Source: Sphingobacteriales bacterium
GTDB taxonomy: Bacteria; Bacteroidota; Bacteroidia; Chitinophagales; CAIOSU01
Reading direction: 5' to 3'
Length of the DNA: 64,000 nucleotides
NCBI GenBank assembly: GCA_027483645.1
Contig: JAIXUD010000022.1
Span: 372,001 to 436,000, forward strand
Shown: one piece after another, positions 8,779-16,679 of the stretch
Layout: each line of letters opens with the position of its first letter
Numbering within the stretch: the first letter of the stretch is position 1
Position numbers and translations under genes: made by a program
Notes under the pieces: model-generated
The model's input: only the letters and a program-made list of their open reading frames with translations
Told to the model about the DNA's origin: nothing
Databases searched by the model: none

Positions 8779-9738
8779 ATGAAAACCATATCATACATTA
8801 TCATTGCTTGCGTATTACTAGCCACTGGCTTATTTACTTCGTGCGGTGGCGGAAAAGGCGGAGAAGCAGCGGCTAATCCAGCTGATTCGCTGATAAGGGT
8901 GAGTGCCGTGGAGCAAATAGTAGGTGTAGCCATCATCGAGCCCAAAGATCACATCATTTCCCTGTACGCTGAGTCGGCAGGATTGATTACCAAAATCTAC
9001 TTCGACATCAATGATACCGTGAAAAAGGGCGATGTGATTCTTGAATTGTCATCGGAAGTTGAGGCGGCCCAGTTGGCCCAAGCGCGCTCGAAACTAAATA
9101 CGCAGAAAGCCTTAATAGATAATGCTATTTCTCAGTTGTCTTCCCAAAAAAGCAAACTGTCCAATGCTCAAATTAACTTCGAACGCAACCAAAAGCTGCT
9201 GCAATCGGGCGGGATAACCATAAAGGAGTTGGATGATAGCAAATACGTTTTCGAAGGGCTGCAATCAGATGTTTTGGCGGCAGAGGCCAATGTGAAACAA
9301 CAGCAAAGCAAACTCGCTGAAATTGCTGCAGATATACAGTATTACTCGGAGTTGTTGAACAAGAAGAAAGTGGTTGCACCCATGGATGGCCAAATCCTTT
9401 CTATGGATGTAAAGCAGGGCAACAACCTAAGCACTACCCAAGTTGTTGGCGATTTTGCCCCAGCTGGCCCCCTAATGGCCGTTACCGAAGTGGATGAACT
9501 GTATGCCGACCAAATAGTAAACGGGCTAAAAGCATATGTGAGGCCCCAAGGGAAAACGGATACTATAGGCGTTGGCACAGTGTTTCTTACGTCGCCTTAT
9601 CTCCGGAAAAAATCGTTGTTTGCGGATGACCCAGCCAACATGGAAGACCGCAGGGTACGGGAAGTAAGGGTATTGCTCGAGGAAGGCAGCAAAGCATTGA
9701 TAGGTAGCCGCGTGGAGTGTGTTATTCAAATTAAATAA
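8779..9738 (+). CDS. HlyD/DevB-type membrane-fusion lipoprotein of the exporter
   Basis: Periplasmic adaptor that links the inner-membrane ABC complex to the outer-membrane channel. The ATG at 8779 is chosen because it directly begins a lipoprotein signal peptide (MKTISYIIIACVLL..., lipobox FTSC). The mature part has a biotinyl-lipoyl half (IYFDINDTVKKGDVILELSS), a long helical hairpin (about residues 90-185, with alternating Q/A/K and SKLNTQ, SQKSKLS), the second lipoyl half (VVAPMDGQILSM) and a beta-barrel C-terminus ending RVECVIQIK. The gene follows the ATPase by 10 bases and precedes the permease by 6. Adaptor role confident; cargo unknown. Confidence 0.9.
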   Translation: MKTISYIIIACVLLATGLFTSCGGGKGGEAAANPADSLIRVSAVEQIVGVAIIEPKDHIISLYAESAGLITKIYFDINDTVKKGDVILELSSEVEAAQLAQARSKLNTQKALIDNAISQLSSQKSKLSNAQINFERNQKLLQSGGITIKELDDSKYVFEGLQSDVLAAEANVKQQQSKLAEIAADIQYYSELLNKKKVVAPMDGQILSMDVKQGNNLSTTQVVGDFAPAGPLMAVTEVDELYADQIVNGLKAYVRPQGKTDTIGVGTVFLTSPYLRKKSLFADDPANMEDRRVREVRVLLEEGSKALIGSRVECVIQIK

Positions 9739-9744
9739 GCAGCC

Positions 9745-10869
9745 ATGTTCAAAACAGCCCTACGTTTCATCCTATTTGACAAACCGAAGTCCATTGGGGC
9801 ATTGGCGGGTACCGTTATTTCTGTTTTCCTTATTGGCCAGCAAGTAGGCATTTTTATTTTCCTCATCAATGCTATGTCGACGCTGGTGGGCAACAATCCG
9901 GAGTATGTATGGGTAGTGGACAATAAGACCACGAATGTAAATACGCTAGCCGAGCTGGATATGCGCATCAATTACGAACTCAAGAGCCTGCCCAATGTTG
10001 AGGCATCTTACCCACTGGTTGTCTCGGGAGGTTCGGCAAGATTTGAAAATGGCAAATCGACCGGTATTACTTTGATTGGGGTAGAAACCCCCGCCTTTGC
10101 CGGTGGCCCTTGGAACATATCGAATGGCCGTAAAGAAGACCTACTGAAAGACGGCGCCGTGTTTACGGAATTCTTTGACACGCCCCTTTTTGGTGGCTTG
10201 GAGCCGGGGGAGTATTTTGAAATAAATGGCAAGAAAGTATATAATGCTGGGCAAACTAAAGGCATTAGGGCCTTCGGCGGTGGGGTGTATACCTTTACAA
10301 CCATTGAGCGGGCCAGGTACTTAGGCAATGTGCCCACCACCAAAGCCAATGCATTTTTGATAAAGATGAAAGACCCCTCGCAGCAAGATAAACTGATAGC
10401 CTCCATCAACGGCAGTATTTCCAGCGTAAAGGCTTGGCGCAGCGAGGATTTAGCCGAGGCGAGCATTATGACGGTACTGGCTACTTCGGGCATTGCTATC
10501 TCTTTCGGCACCCTTATCGTGTTTGCATTAATTGTGGGTTTTGTGATTATTGGGCTTACCCTCTATTCCTCTGCAATTGACCGAATCAAAGATTACGGTA
10601 CCCTTAAAGCCATAGGCGCCACTAACGGATACATTCGCAGGCTGATAGTAACACAGGCCATGATTATTGCCGTACTGGGCTTTTTCATCGGTATGGTGCT
10701 GGTGGAAGGCTTTAGGAACGGCATTGCCAATGCGGGTACTATTTTCGACTATCCTATTTGGCTACGATTAACCTTTTTTGCCGTCACCATCCTCATTGGC
10801 TTGTTCGGCAGCTTGTTCGCAATCAAACGCATTACCAGTTTAGAACCGGCCGCGGTATTCCGGGGATAA
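9745..10869 (+). CDS. FtsX/DevC-type ABC transporter permease
   Basis: Inner-membrane permease with the FtsX/MacB arrangement: one N-terminal TM helix (FDKPKSIGALAGTVISVFLI region), a periplasmic domain of ~200 residues, then three C-terminal TM helices (GTLIVFALIVGFVIIGLTLY; VTQAMIIAVLGFFIGMVLV; LTFFAVTILIGLFGSLFAI). The coupling segment DYGTLKAIGATNGYIRRL is typical of the family. The short N-terminal signature and the neighbours recall DevC of the DevBCA exporters of cyanobacteria more than MacB, whose ATPase is fused. Second-to-last gene of the export operon; TolC follows after 10 bases. Confidence 0.9.
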   Translation: MFKTALRFILFDKPKSIGALAGTVISVFLIGQQVGIFIFLINAMSTLVGNNPEYVWVVDNKTTNVNTLAELDMRINYELKSLPNVEASYPLVVSGGSARFENGKSTGITLIGVETPAFAGGPWNISNGRKEDLLKDGAVFTEFFDTPLFGGLEPGEYFEINGKKVYNAGQTKGIRAFGGGVYTFTTIERARYLGNVPTTKANAFLIKMKDPSQQDKLIASINGSISSVKAWRSEDLAEASIMTVLATSGIAISFGTLIVFALIVGFVIIGLTLYSSAIDRIKDYGTLKAIGATNGYIRRLIVTQAMIIAVLGFFIGMVLVEGFRNGIANAGTIFDYPIWLRLTFFAVTILIGLFGSLFAIKRITSLEPAAVFRG

Positions 10870-10879
10870 AACAATCATC

Positions 10880-12196
10880 ATGAAAAAAACCACCCTTTTT
10901 TGCATCGCCTTGGTAAGCTATCTATCCATGTTCGGGCAGCAAGCCCTCACCTTGGAAGCTGCCTTGGAAAACGCATTAAACAATCGAAAAGACCTTAAGG
11001 TACAGCAGCTAAATGTTGAGATTGCGGAAAACGACATCCAAAAAATCAATAGCCGCAATCTGCCTCAAATTAACTCCGAGATTGACTTTAGATACAATAC
11101 CCAGTTGCCCAACAACGTCATCCCCGGTGAAGCATTCGGCGCATTAGGCTCGCCTGACCGCATCGTGCAGTTCGGTACTGATTTCAATAGCACTTGGGCT
11201 TTTAACCTGAACCAAACCTTGTTTGACCCGAACAATAACGGTGATCGAAAAATTGCACAATCGCAGATGCTGCTCAACTCTTTCAATACCCAAGCTACCG
11301 AAGCCCAAATAAAGCTAGAGGTAACAGAGGCCTATTTTACCGTACTGTTGTGGCAAGAAAAGGTAGCATTGACCAATAGCAACCTACAGCGCACCAAAGA
11401 CATCTATACAACCGCCGAAGGCCAATTGAAAGAAGGGACCATAACCCTATATGATAAGCAAAAGTACCAATTGGACTTTGCCAACGCTGAGGCTGAACAT
11501 ACTAAAAACATGAATAGCCTAGCCCTTGCCATACAAGATTTATGGTATAAAATGGGCGAGGATACTCCCGAAAACGCCGTATTGGCCGACTCCCTAAGTA
11601 CTATTTTTGTAAAGTTGGGCAATGAGTTATCCCTTAGCGAATCATTGAACAGGCCGGAGTTGCAGGCTCAAAAGGTACAGCAGGATATATGGCGGATGAA
11701 CATCCGCAAGCAAAAACTATTGTATGCGCCTACCCTAAGCTTTTATGGAAACTACACCGTGCAATCGCTTTCCGACAATGGCAATATTTTTAACTCCGAC
11801 ACTTGGTATCCCTTCAACTATATTGGGCTAAAAGCGAGTATACCTATTTTTGATGGATTGTTGAAATCCAATACCAAGCAAGAGTATAATCTACGTTTAC
11901 AGTCGGCTACTTTTCAATACGAAAAGTTGGAGGACGATTACCAACAGCAGGCCCGGATAGCGCTCATCGCTGCTAAAAATGCCCAAACCGACCTAGAATA
12001 CCAGCGTAAAAACTTGGAGCTAGCCAACCAACTGTACCAGATAGATACCGATAGACTTAAAAATGGTACGATCAAAACCAACGATTTGGCTACCACCAGT
12101 TATACCTTGCGCCAAACGCAGACCAACTACCTGAATGCCGCCTATAATTATTTAGTAGCAGTGGTGCAGTATAAGAAGGCAGTGGGCGCGCTTTAG
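10880..12196 (+). CDS. TolC-family outer-membrane efflux channel
   Basis: Outer-membrane exit duct of the exporter encoded upstream. Signal peptide MKKTTLFCIALVSYLSMFGQ, then two TolC repeats: LTLEAALENALNNRKDLKVQQLN in the first half and SLSESLNRPELQAQKVQQDIW in the second, each with long coiled-coil helices and short beta segments (SFYGNYTVQSLSD, GLKASIPIFDG). At 438 residues it matches the family. It is the last gene of the operon; its presence in the operon argues for a dedicated rather than a shared channel. Confidence 0.92.
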   Translation: MKKTTLFCIALVSYLSMFGQQALTLEAALENALNNRKDLKVQQLNVEIAENDIQKINSRNLPQINSEIDFRYNTQLPNNVIPGEAFGALGSPDRIVQFGTDFNSTWAFNLNQTLFDPNNNGDRKIAQSQMLLNSFNTQATEAQIKLEVTEAYFTVLLWQEKVALTNSNLQRTKDIYTTAEGQLKEGTITLYDKQKYQLDFANAEAEHTKNMNSLALAIQDLWYKMGEDTPENAVLADSLSTIFVKLGNELSLSESLNRPELQAQKVQQDIWRMNIRKQKLLYAPTLSFYGNYTVQSLSDNGNIFNSDTWYPFNYIGLKASIPIFDGLLKSNTKQEYNLRLQSATFQYEKLEDDYQQQARIALIAAKNAQTDLEYQRKNLELANQLYQIDTDRLKNGTIKTNDLATTSYTLRQTQTNYLNAAYNYLVAVVQYKKAVGAL

Positions 12197-12349
12197 GCCA
12201 TCTATGGTACCTTAGCTAAAATGCCATTTAGACCTTTAAGTGCTACTTGATTTTTTCGTTGTGTTCGTCGTGTTTTTTTTGCAAAGGCTTACCACATTAT
12301 TAAGAAGCAAATAAATTCGAATTGGTATAATAAGCAAACCGGGCTAGCA

Positions 12350-13618
12350 CTAACCATGGAACAAATACCCACTATACGCCAACCCCTTGGCCACACTTAT
12401 AAAATTATCCCCGCTTTGCAGCTTCACACTGGGGAATTTATGCTCGAACAATGCTTTAACAGGGCGAACCATAGAGGTGCCGCCGGTGAGAAAGATGGTA
12501 TCCAACGAGTTTAAGTGTTCTCCGCTTTCCGCTACAAAACCATCCAAGCAATCCGCAATCTTTTTTAGGTCGCGGGCGATGATGGTCTCATAATCGGGTA
12601 GGGTAGAGGGTTCGTCTATTTCGATGCCCAACCTATTGAATTGGAATGTAGCCTCATCGGCGATGGAGAGGGCTATTTTAGTTTGCTCAATCTGGCGGAA
12701 AACTTGGTATCCGAGGTTGTTTTCAATAAGGGTCAAGAGGTTTTTGAGCTTGGGGTGTTTGTTACTGAAGAAGTAAAAACCCTCTATCTCGTTGCGGATG
12801 CGGTTACTGTTGAAGAAGTTCATCTTCTCCCAAGTGGTAATGTTGTGGAACAGTGGCAGCGGCACTTCCAAGTGTTTGCCCGGCATGCTCTGGTACAGGA
12901 GGCCCCGCCCGAAGTGCGGCGTGCCGCGCTCCCACATAAAACTGCTATCAAACGCATCGCCGCCGATGTAGATGCCCGAGGTTTTAAGGATGTCCTGCTC
13001 TCGGTTGAGGATTCCCTTGGCTTTGGGCGAGAGATTCATAAGGGTAAAGTCGGTAGTGCCACCGCCCAAATCGGCTACCAGCACGCGCTCGTTATGCAGT
13101 ATATCCCGCTCGTAGGTAAAAGCCGCTGCAATGGGTTCGTACTGGAACTTGTATTCCGTAATGCCTGCCAGCTCTGCTGCTTGGGCCAGTCGCTTTTGCG
13201 CCAGTTGGTCGCGCTCAGGGTTATTCTCGTCAAAAAAAACCGGTCTGCCGATAATAGCCTTGGTGCACTCCTGCCCTATAAATGCATCGGCCTTGGCCTT
13301 CAGGTGTATCAGTATGAGCGCCACCAAATCGGGGGCGGTCATTTTTTTGTTTAGCACATGCGTATGCGTAAAGCTGCTGATGGGCAGCACCCGCTTTATC
13401 GATTTCATAAACCGGCCCGACATGCCATCGGCTAGGTACTGCTCAATGGCCTCGTGCCCCACAAACGATATTAGCGGCTTGCCAGCTTCCTGCTTCGACG
13501 GGAAGTACAGTATCGACGGCACCGAAATGGTCTGCACTATTGCATCCTGCTCGCTATCGTAAATGGAAATGGCCGAATTGGTGGTGCCGAAATCGATGCC
13601 ATAAAGGTATCTGCTCAT
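12350..13618 (-). CDS. Short Hsp70-family protein (YegD-like, ATPase domain)
   Basis: Actin-fold ATPase of the Hsp70 superfamily. The ATG at 13618 is chosen because the phosphate-1 loop follows at once (RYLYGIDFGTTNSAISIY); an upstream frame extension runs into a heptamer array. Phosphate-2 is VLVADLGGGTTDFTL and the adenosine motif is FLTGGTSMVRPVKALFE. At 422 residues it has essentially only the nucleotide-binding domain plus an insertion; the DnaK-type peptide-binding domain and lid are missing. Such YegD-like proteins are poorly characterised. The gene stands alone; the heptamer array at 13633-13660 lies immediately upstream of the start. Confidence 0.9.
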   Translation of the reverse strand: MSRYLYGIDFGTTNSAISIYDSEQDAIVQTISVPSILYFPSKQEAGKPLISFVGHEAIEQYLADGMSGRFMKSIKRVLPISSFTHTHVLNKKMTAPDLVALILIHLKAKADAFIGQECTKAIIGRPVFFDENNPERDQLAQKRLAQAAELAGITEYKFQYEPIAAAFTYERDILHNERVLVADLGGGTTDFTLMNLSPKAKGILNREQDILKTSGIYIGGDAFDSSFMWERGTPHFGRGLLYQSMPGKHLEVPLPLFHNITTWEKMNFFNSNRIRNEIEGFYFFSNKHPKLKNLLTLIENNLGYQVFRQIEQTKIALSIADEATFQFNRLGIEIDEPSTLPDYETIIARDLKKIADCLDGFVAESGEHLNSLDTIFLTGGTSMVRPVKALFEHKFPSVKLQSGDNFISVAKGLAYSGYLFHG

Positions 13619-13632
13619 TAGTGCAAAGGTAG

Positions 13633-13660
13633 ACACAAGACACAAGACGCAAGACACAAG
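13633..13660. repeat. Heptamer array, acacaag/acgcaag type
   Basis: Four contiguous 7-base units (acacaag, acacaag, acgcaag, acacaag), 14 bases upstream of the Hsp70 start codon, so it would be transcribed in or next to the 5' leader. Confidence 0.85.
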
Positions 13661-13867
13661 ACTGCTGTCCGTTGCGGTTAATTTCTTAGGTGTGCGGGCT
13701 GTTTATACCCAACCATGTCCCATATTTATTACAAGATAATTTCACGATACTTACAAACAGTATTCATTTACAGCGAAATATCAATTGTGTTTTTGTTTGC
13801 CGAATCACTTGGAATGGTTTTGGCAACATACCAGCTGTTCAATTTTATTTTAAGAAAAACCTACGAC

Positions 13868-14275
13868 GTGAAAACCTTCATCATAATTTTCGCAACGCTG
13901 TTTAGTGGCAGCATTGCGTTTGCCAACGGCGGTGGTAATGGCCCTATTAGTACTACAACTGCAAGCTGCAGTGGTGCTGTATATACGGCGCAAGTACCGC
14001 AAGATACTACCCGCATGCAAGTAAACCCTACGCCGGGCACTACCCCAAGTACTACGCCGGGTGTACCGAGTACCACCCCTAATACCACACCAGGTAATAC
14101 ACCCAGCACTACGCCTGGTATACCGGGTACTACACCCGTAAACCCTGGCCAGCCCAGCAATACACCAAGCACGCCGGGTACCACACCAACTACCCCGGGT
14201 TCTACCCCTGCACCACCTAATACGCCTAATACCCCTGGCAGCAACACCCCTGGTGTGGTGCCACCTAGATTTTAG
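13868..14275 (+). CDS. Secreted Pro/Thr-rich repeat protein (STTPG repeats)
   Basis: I do not recognise a family. A GTG at 13868 gives a clean Sec signal peptide (VKTFIIIFATLFSGSIAFA, cleavage before NGGG); the frame is open back to an ATG at 13715, but that would bury the signal peptide inside the protein. The mature part has a short Cys-containing segment (TASCSGAVY) and then about 80 residues made of degenerate (S/N)TTPG, STPG and NTPG units with extra Pro, ending GVVPPRF. This composition suggests an extended, non-globular secreted linker or stalk; there is no sorting tail. A terminator follows at 14309. Confidence 0.65.
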   Translation: MKTFIIIFATLFSGSIAFANGGGNGPISTTTASCSGAVYTAQVPQDTTRMQVNPTPGTTPSTTPGVPSTTPNTTPGNTPSTTPGIPGTTPVNPGQPSNTPSTPGTTPTTPGSTPAPPNTPNTPGSNTPGVVPPRF

Positions 14276-14308
14276 TAGATAGATGGTATAACTGTTTAAC
14301 AAAGCGGC

Positions 14309-14342
14309 CAGCTTTGCAAAAGAGCAATGCTGTCTTTTTTTT
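14309..14342 (+). terminator. Terminator after the Pro/Thr repeat gene
   Basis: Stem cagctttgc / gcaatgctg (14309-14317 with 14324-14332, one mismatch) and a T-rich tail from 14333. Confidence 0.7.
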
Positions 14343-14404
14343 AACAATCAACCTTTTGGCTCGATTGTTGATTCTTTATGTTGTTTTAACTAAAAAATCA
14401 ACTT

Positions 14405-14854
14405 ATGAAAAAGCATTTTTTGTATGCCTTGCCGATACTTTTGGCAGCTACCGCATTTTCATCTTGCAGCAAAGATGATGATGATGATATACTCGACATC
14501 AACACCCAATCCTTATCGACCCTTGTTCTGGAAGATACTTGGAAGGTAACCTACTTTTTTGATGATGATGATGGCGATGAAACGGCTCAGTTTAATGGTT
14601 ATACCTTTACCTTCACCACCCAGGGTAGCGTAACCGCCACCCGAAACGGCAACACCGATACCGGCATTTGGCTAGTAAGGCAAGATGATGGCCGCACCGA
14701 GCTGGAGATAGATTTTAACGATGACGACGACCCGCTGGATGAGCTGGACGAGGATTGGGGTGTAACCGAGCTAACCCCCAACCGTATTAAGCTGGAAGAC
14801 TTGGACGACGATAACGATGACGACGAGGAGTACCTTACCCTCGAGAAAATTTAA
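14405..14854 (+). CDS. Asp-rich lipoprotein, lipocalin-like
   Basis: Small lipoprotein of unknown function. Signal peptide MKKHFLYALPILLAATAFSSC with lipobox FSSC; the lipidated Cys is residue 21. After a linker the protein reads EDTWKVTYFFDDDDGD ... YTFTFTTQGSVTATRNGN ... GIWLVRQDDGRTELEIDF, the alternating-strand pattern of the lipocalin-like proteins common in Bacteroidota. Runs of Asp (SKDDDDD, FDDDDGDE, FNDDDDP, LDDDNDDDEE) make it strongly acidic and suggest divalent-cation contact, which is inference. A terminator follows 7 bases after the stop. Confidence 0.8.
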   Translation: MKKHFLYALPILLAATAFSSCSKDDDDDILDINTQSLSTLVLEDTWKVTYFFDDDDGDETAQFNGYTFTFTTQGSVTATRNGNTDTGIWLVRQDDGRTELEIDFNDDDDPLDELDEDWGVTELTPNRIKLEDLDDDNDDDEEYLTLEKI

Positions 14855-14861
14855 ATAACTA

Positions 14862-14894
14862 GCGGCCCTGCATCATTGTAGGGCCGCTTTTAGT
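14862..14894 (+). terminator. Terminator after the Asp-rich lipoprotein
   Basis: 10-bp stem (14862-14871 with 14878-14887, one G-U pair), 6-base loop, then a T-rich tail. Confidence 0.9.
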
Positions 14895-14983
14895 TTTTGG
14901 TGAATTTGGGATTGCTTAACCACGGATAGCATGGAGAGAAAGGGCACGGAAAAGCACTGAATAAAGCTGGAACAGATAAAGCT

Positions 14984-15079
14984 TAAGCCGTCATGCAGAG
15001 CCCTTCGACAAAAGCTCAGGATAAACTCCGTCGAAGGATGTGCGATTGCAATGCACTCCGTAGTTTTTCACGAAGGAGT
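14984..15079. repeat. Composite palindromic repeat, copy 2 (inverted)
   Basis: 15042-15079 matches the reverse complement of 4084-4121 with one mismatch. The adjoining cttcgacaaaagctcagg hairpin (from about 15002) also has its counterpart beside copy 1. It ends 6 bases before the stop of the deaminase-like gene. Confidence 0.8.
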
Positions 15080-15085
15080 GTAGCA

Positions 15086-16219
15086 TTACTTTATCACTTC
15101 TTCTATTTCTTCCGATTCTACTTCACTTTCACTTTCACTTGCACCAGAGTCTACCTCCATGGGTGACGGCGCTTTTCTGGCTTTTTGCTCCAATTTTTTT
15201 CGAGAGGCATCGTTTAATACCTCAATTACTCTGGATTCGTCCGCTCCTCTTGGAGCCGCTTCTCCTTCCGGCGATCCTGCAGCCATAGCCTTATGGGGCT
15301 TGTTGCCTTTAAGGTCGCTGAAAGGCCTATCGGAAGTTACCGCCAACTCCGCTGCAAACTTGCGCGATAATCTTTGTCCTTCACCTAGTGGCAATTTTTT
15401 CACTATTTCCTCGGCTCTTTTCTGAACATCTTTAAGAGCTTCCCGGCATACTCCTGTAGTGCATACAGTATTGGGCGAAGAATGGGTGCGGATTACGGCC
15501 TTTAAAATTTTAGCGTCATGCGGAAGGGCTGCAACTACCTTTGAGGATTCAGCCCTTATCATGTCTTCAAGTCCAGGATCGGCCGCCATAGCCACCTCAC
15601 TATGGGCATGAAGTTGCGGAGAAAATGTCCTAGCACCACCATCAGGCTTAGGATGCCTGGCCGTAAATTCAATCAATTGGGTTCTAAAATCTGGTTTCTC
15701 ATCTTCTTCTCTAAATTCTTGTTCATAACCGCTATTCCAAGTTTGTGGAAATGGAGCGTATGTGTTGGCTTGCCCATCGCCAGTGCTATAGGCTATCTGC
15801 AGGCCAGCTTTCAAAACGTTCGTGGTTTGTCCAGCGGAGCGTTCAGGTGCTGCCTCCCTTAGCTCCTGATGATGCTCGGTACCAGGCATATGATAATGCT
15901 CGTCATCGCTATCCACAGAATCTATACTGCTACTCCGGGCCATCCTAGTACCGGCAACGCCATCGTATGTAACGGTATGATGCGCATCTTCTGCTTCAAG
16001 CTCGCCCCCATCTACAGCATCTAGTATCACCGCGGCTTCAGGTGTCCCTGCCCCTGCTGGCATCGGCGCCACCGCTATAGCAGCAGGCATCTGCGGCTGT
16101 GCTGCAATACCTCCTGCTTGGGCAGCGGGAGCTTGCCTACGCTTAGCTGGCGGGGCAGCGGCGGCCGCAGCCCTACCTGCTGCTCGTTCAGGAGGTGTAG
16201 GTCTTTTCTTTGGAGGCAT
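15086..16219 (-). CDS. Deaminase-like domain protein with basic and acidic low-complexity tails
   Basis: No named family recognised as a whole. Residues 1-60 are Ala/Pro-rich with two basic clusters (PPKKRP; PPAKRRQ) and no signal peptide. Residues ~130-300 look like a zinc-dependent cytidine-deaminase fold: strand KAGLQIAYS (137-145), HAHSEVAM with H206 and E208, strand AKILKAVIRT (236-245), then SSPNTVCTTGVC with C253 and C258 opening helix REALKDVQKRAEEIVKKL, and a later strand AELAVTSDRPF. This is the order HxE...(P)...Cx4C of the deaminase superfamily, including bacterial toxin deaminases and AID/APOBEC types. The C-terminal 25 residues are Ser/Glu-rich (MEVDSGASESESEVESEE). The family assignment is my inference from motif and predicted strand/helix order. 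No partner or immunity gene is evident; neighbours are the Asp-rich lipoprotein and DUF5522. Confidence 0.6.
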   Translation of the reverse strand: MPPKKRPTPPERAAGRAAAAAAPPAKRRQAPAAQAGGIAAQPQMPAAIAVAPMPAGAGTPEAAVILDAVDGGELEAEDAHHTVTYDGVAGTRMARSSSIDSVDSDDEHYHMPGTEHHQELREAAPERSAGQTTNVLKAGLQIAYSTGDGQANTYAPFPQTWNSGYEQEFREEDEKPDFRTQLIEFTARHPKPDGGARTFSPQLHAHSEVAMAADPGLEDMIRAESSKVVAALPHDAKILKAVIRTHSSPNTVCTTGVCREALKDVQKRAEEIVKKLPLGEGQRLSRKFAAELAVTSDRPFSDLKGNKPHKAMAAGSPEGEAAPRGADESRVIEVLNDASRKKLEQKARKAPSPMEVDSGASESESEVESEEIEEVIK

Positions 16220-16499
16220 ACAAAACAGGAAGTTGGTAGTAAACTATCTCCACGCAAGTATTTGCAGTAAATATATGAAAATGAATGAAATTTTTTTGTT
16301 AGTAATTTTCCCGTAATGATTTTTAGGGTTAAAGAGCAACATGGCTCAGTGTGACAGCTTTGGCTTTAAATGCTTCCGTGTTTTTCCGTGCCTTTTTCCG
16401 TGTTCTCCGTGGTTATAAAGCACGCAACCCGTACCCATTCGACTACGCTCAGGGTGACATTCCCCGCAACGAAAACCAATCAACCGATTAACCAATCAA
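16220..16499. other. Intergenic region upstream of the deaminase-like gene
   Basis: Contains an A/T-rich stretch at 16265-16330 that probably holds the promoter of the minus-strand deaminase-like gene, a run of ccgtgttttt/ccgtgcc words (16375-16415), and an inverted gagcgtagtcgaa-type repeat at 16436-16460. No gene is seen. Confidence 0.5.
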
Positions 16500-16509
16500 C
16501 TAATCAACC
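16474..16509. repeat. Octamer array, aaccaatc/aaccgatt type
   Basis: Units aaccaatc, aaccgatt, aaccaatc, aactaatc, aacc with period 8, an exception to the period-7 arrays. It overlaps the stop codon and last codons of the DUF5522 gene. Confidence 0.7.
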
Positions 16510-16637
16510 TTCCGCCAAGGGCAATGCTTGCACCCATTCCCGCAGCAATACCCGCGCCGCAGGTGGTACTCGGCAGTCATTACCATGAGGCCTTGCTCGT
16601 CGAAGTAGTAGTCTTTGCCTTCCTCTAAATTTGCCAT
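16500..16637 (-). CDS. DUF5522 family small Cys-rich protein (45 residues)
   Basis: A short gene that is easy to miss. The ATG at 16637 opens MANLEEGKDYYFDEQG, then LMVMTAEYHLRRGYCCGNGC and KHCPWRKVD. The pattern YYFDEQG...V.T..YHL.RGYCC..GC.HCPW is that of the DUF5522 family of tiny Bacteroidota proteins. Four Cys and one or two His in the CCxxxCxxC-like segment suggest a metal site, either zinc or an iron-sulfur cluster; this is inference and the function is unknown. It lies on the same strand 43 bases downstream of the purB stop, with a short palindromic repeat between, so it may be co-transcribed with purB. The last codons run into an octamer repeat array. Confidence 0.85.
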   Translation of the reverse strand: MANLEEGKDYYFDEQGLMVMTAEYHLRRGYCCGNGCKHCPWRKVD

Positions 16638-16653
16638 AATATGCGGATTTAAA

Positions 16654-16679
16654 GTGTCACACTGAGCGTAGTCGAAGTG
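16654..16679. repeat. gagcgtagtcgaa repeat between purB and DUF5522
   Basis: gtgtcacactgagcgtagtc followed by gaagtg; related copies at 1453-1476, 6452-6476 (inverted) and 16436-16460 (inverted). It abuts the purB stop codon. Confidence 0.75.

Noticed and set aside
13861-14247. Minus-strand frames across the Pro/Thr repeat gene
   Set aside because: Low-complexity repeat DNA is open in several frames; only the plus-strand frame has a signal peptide and a terminator.
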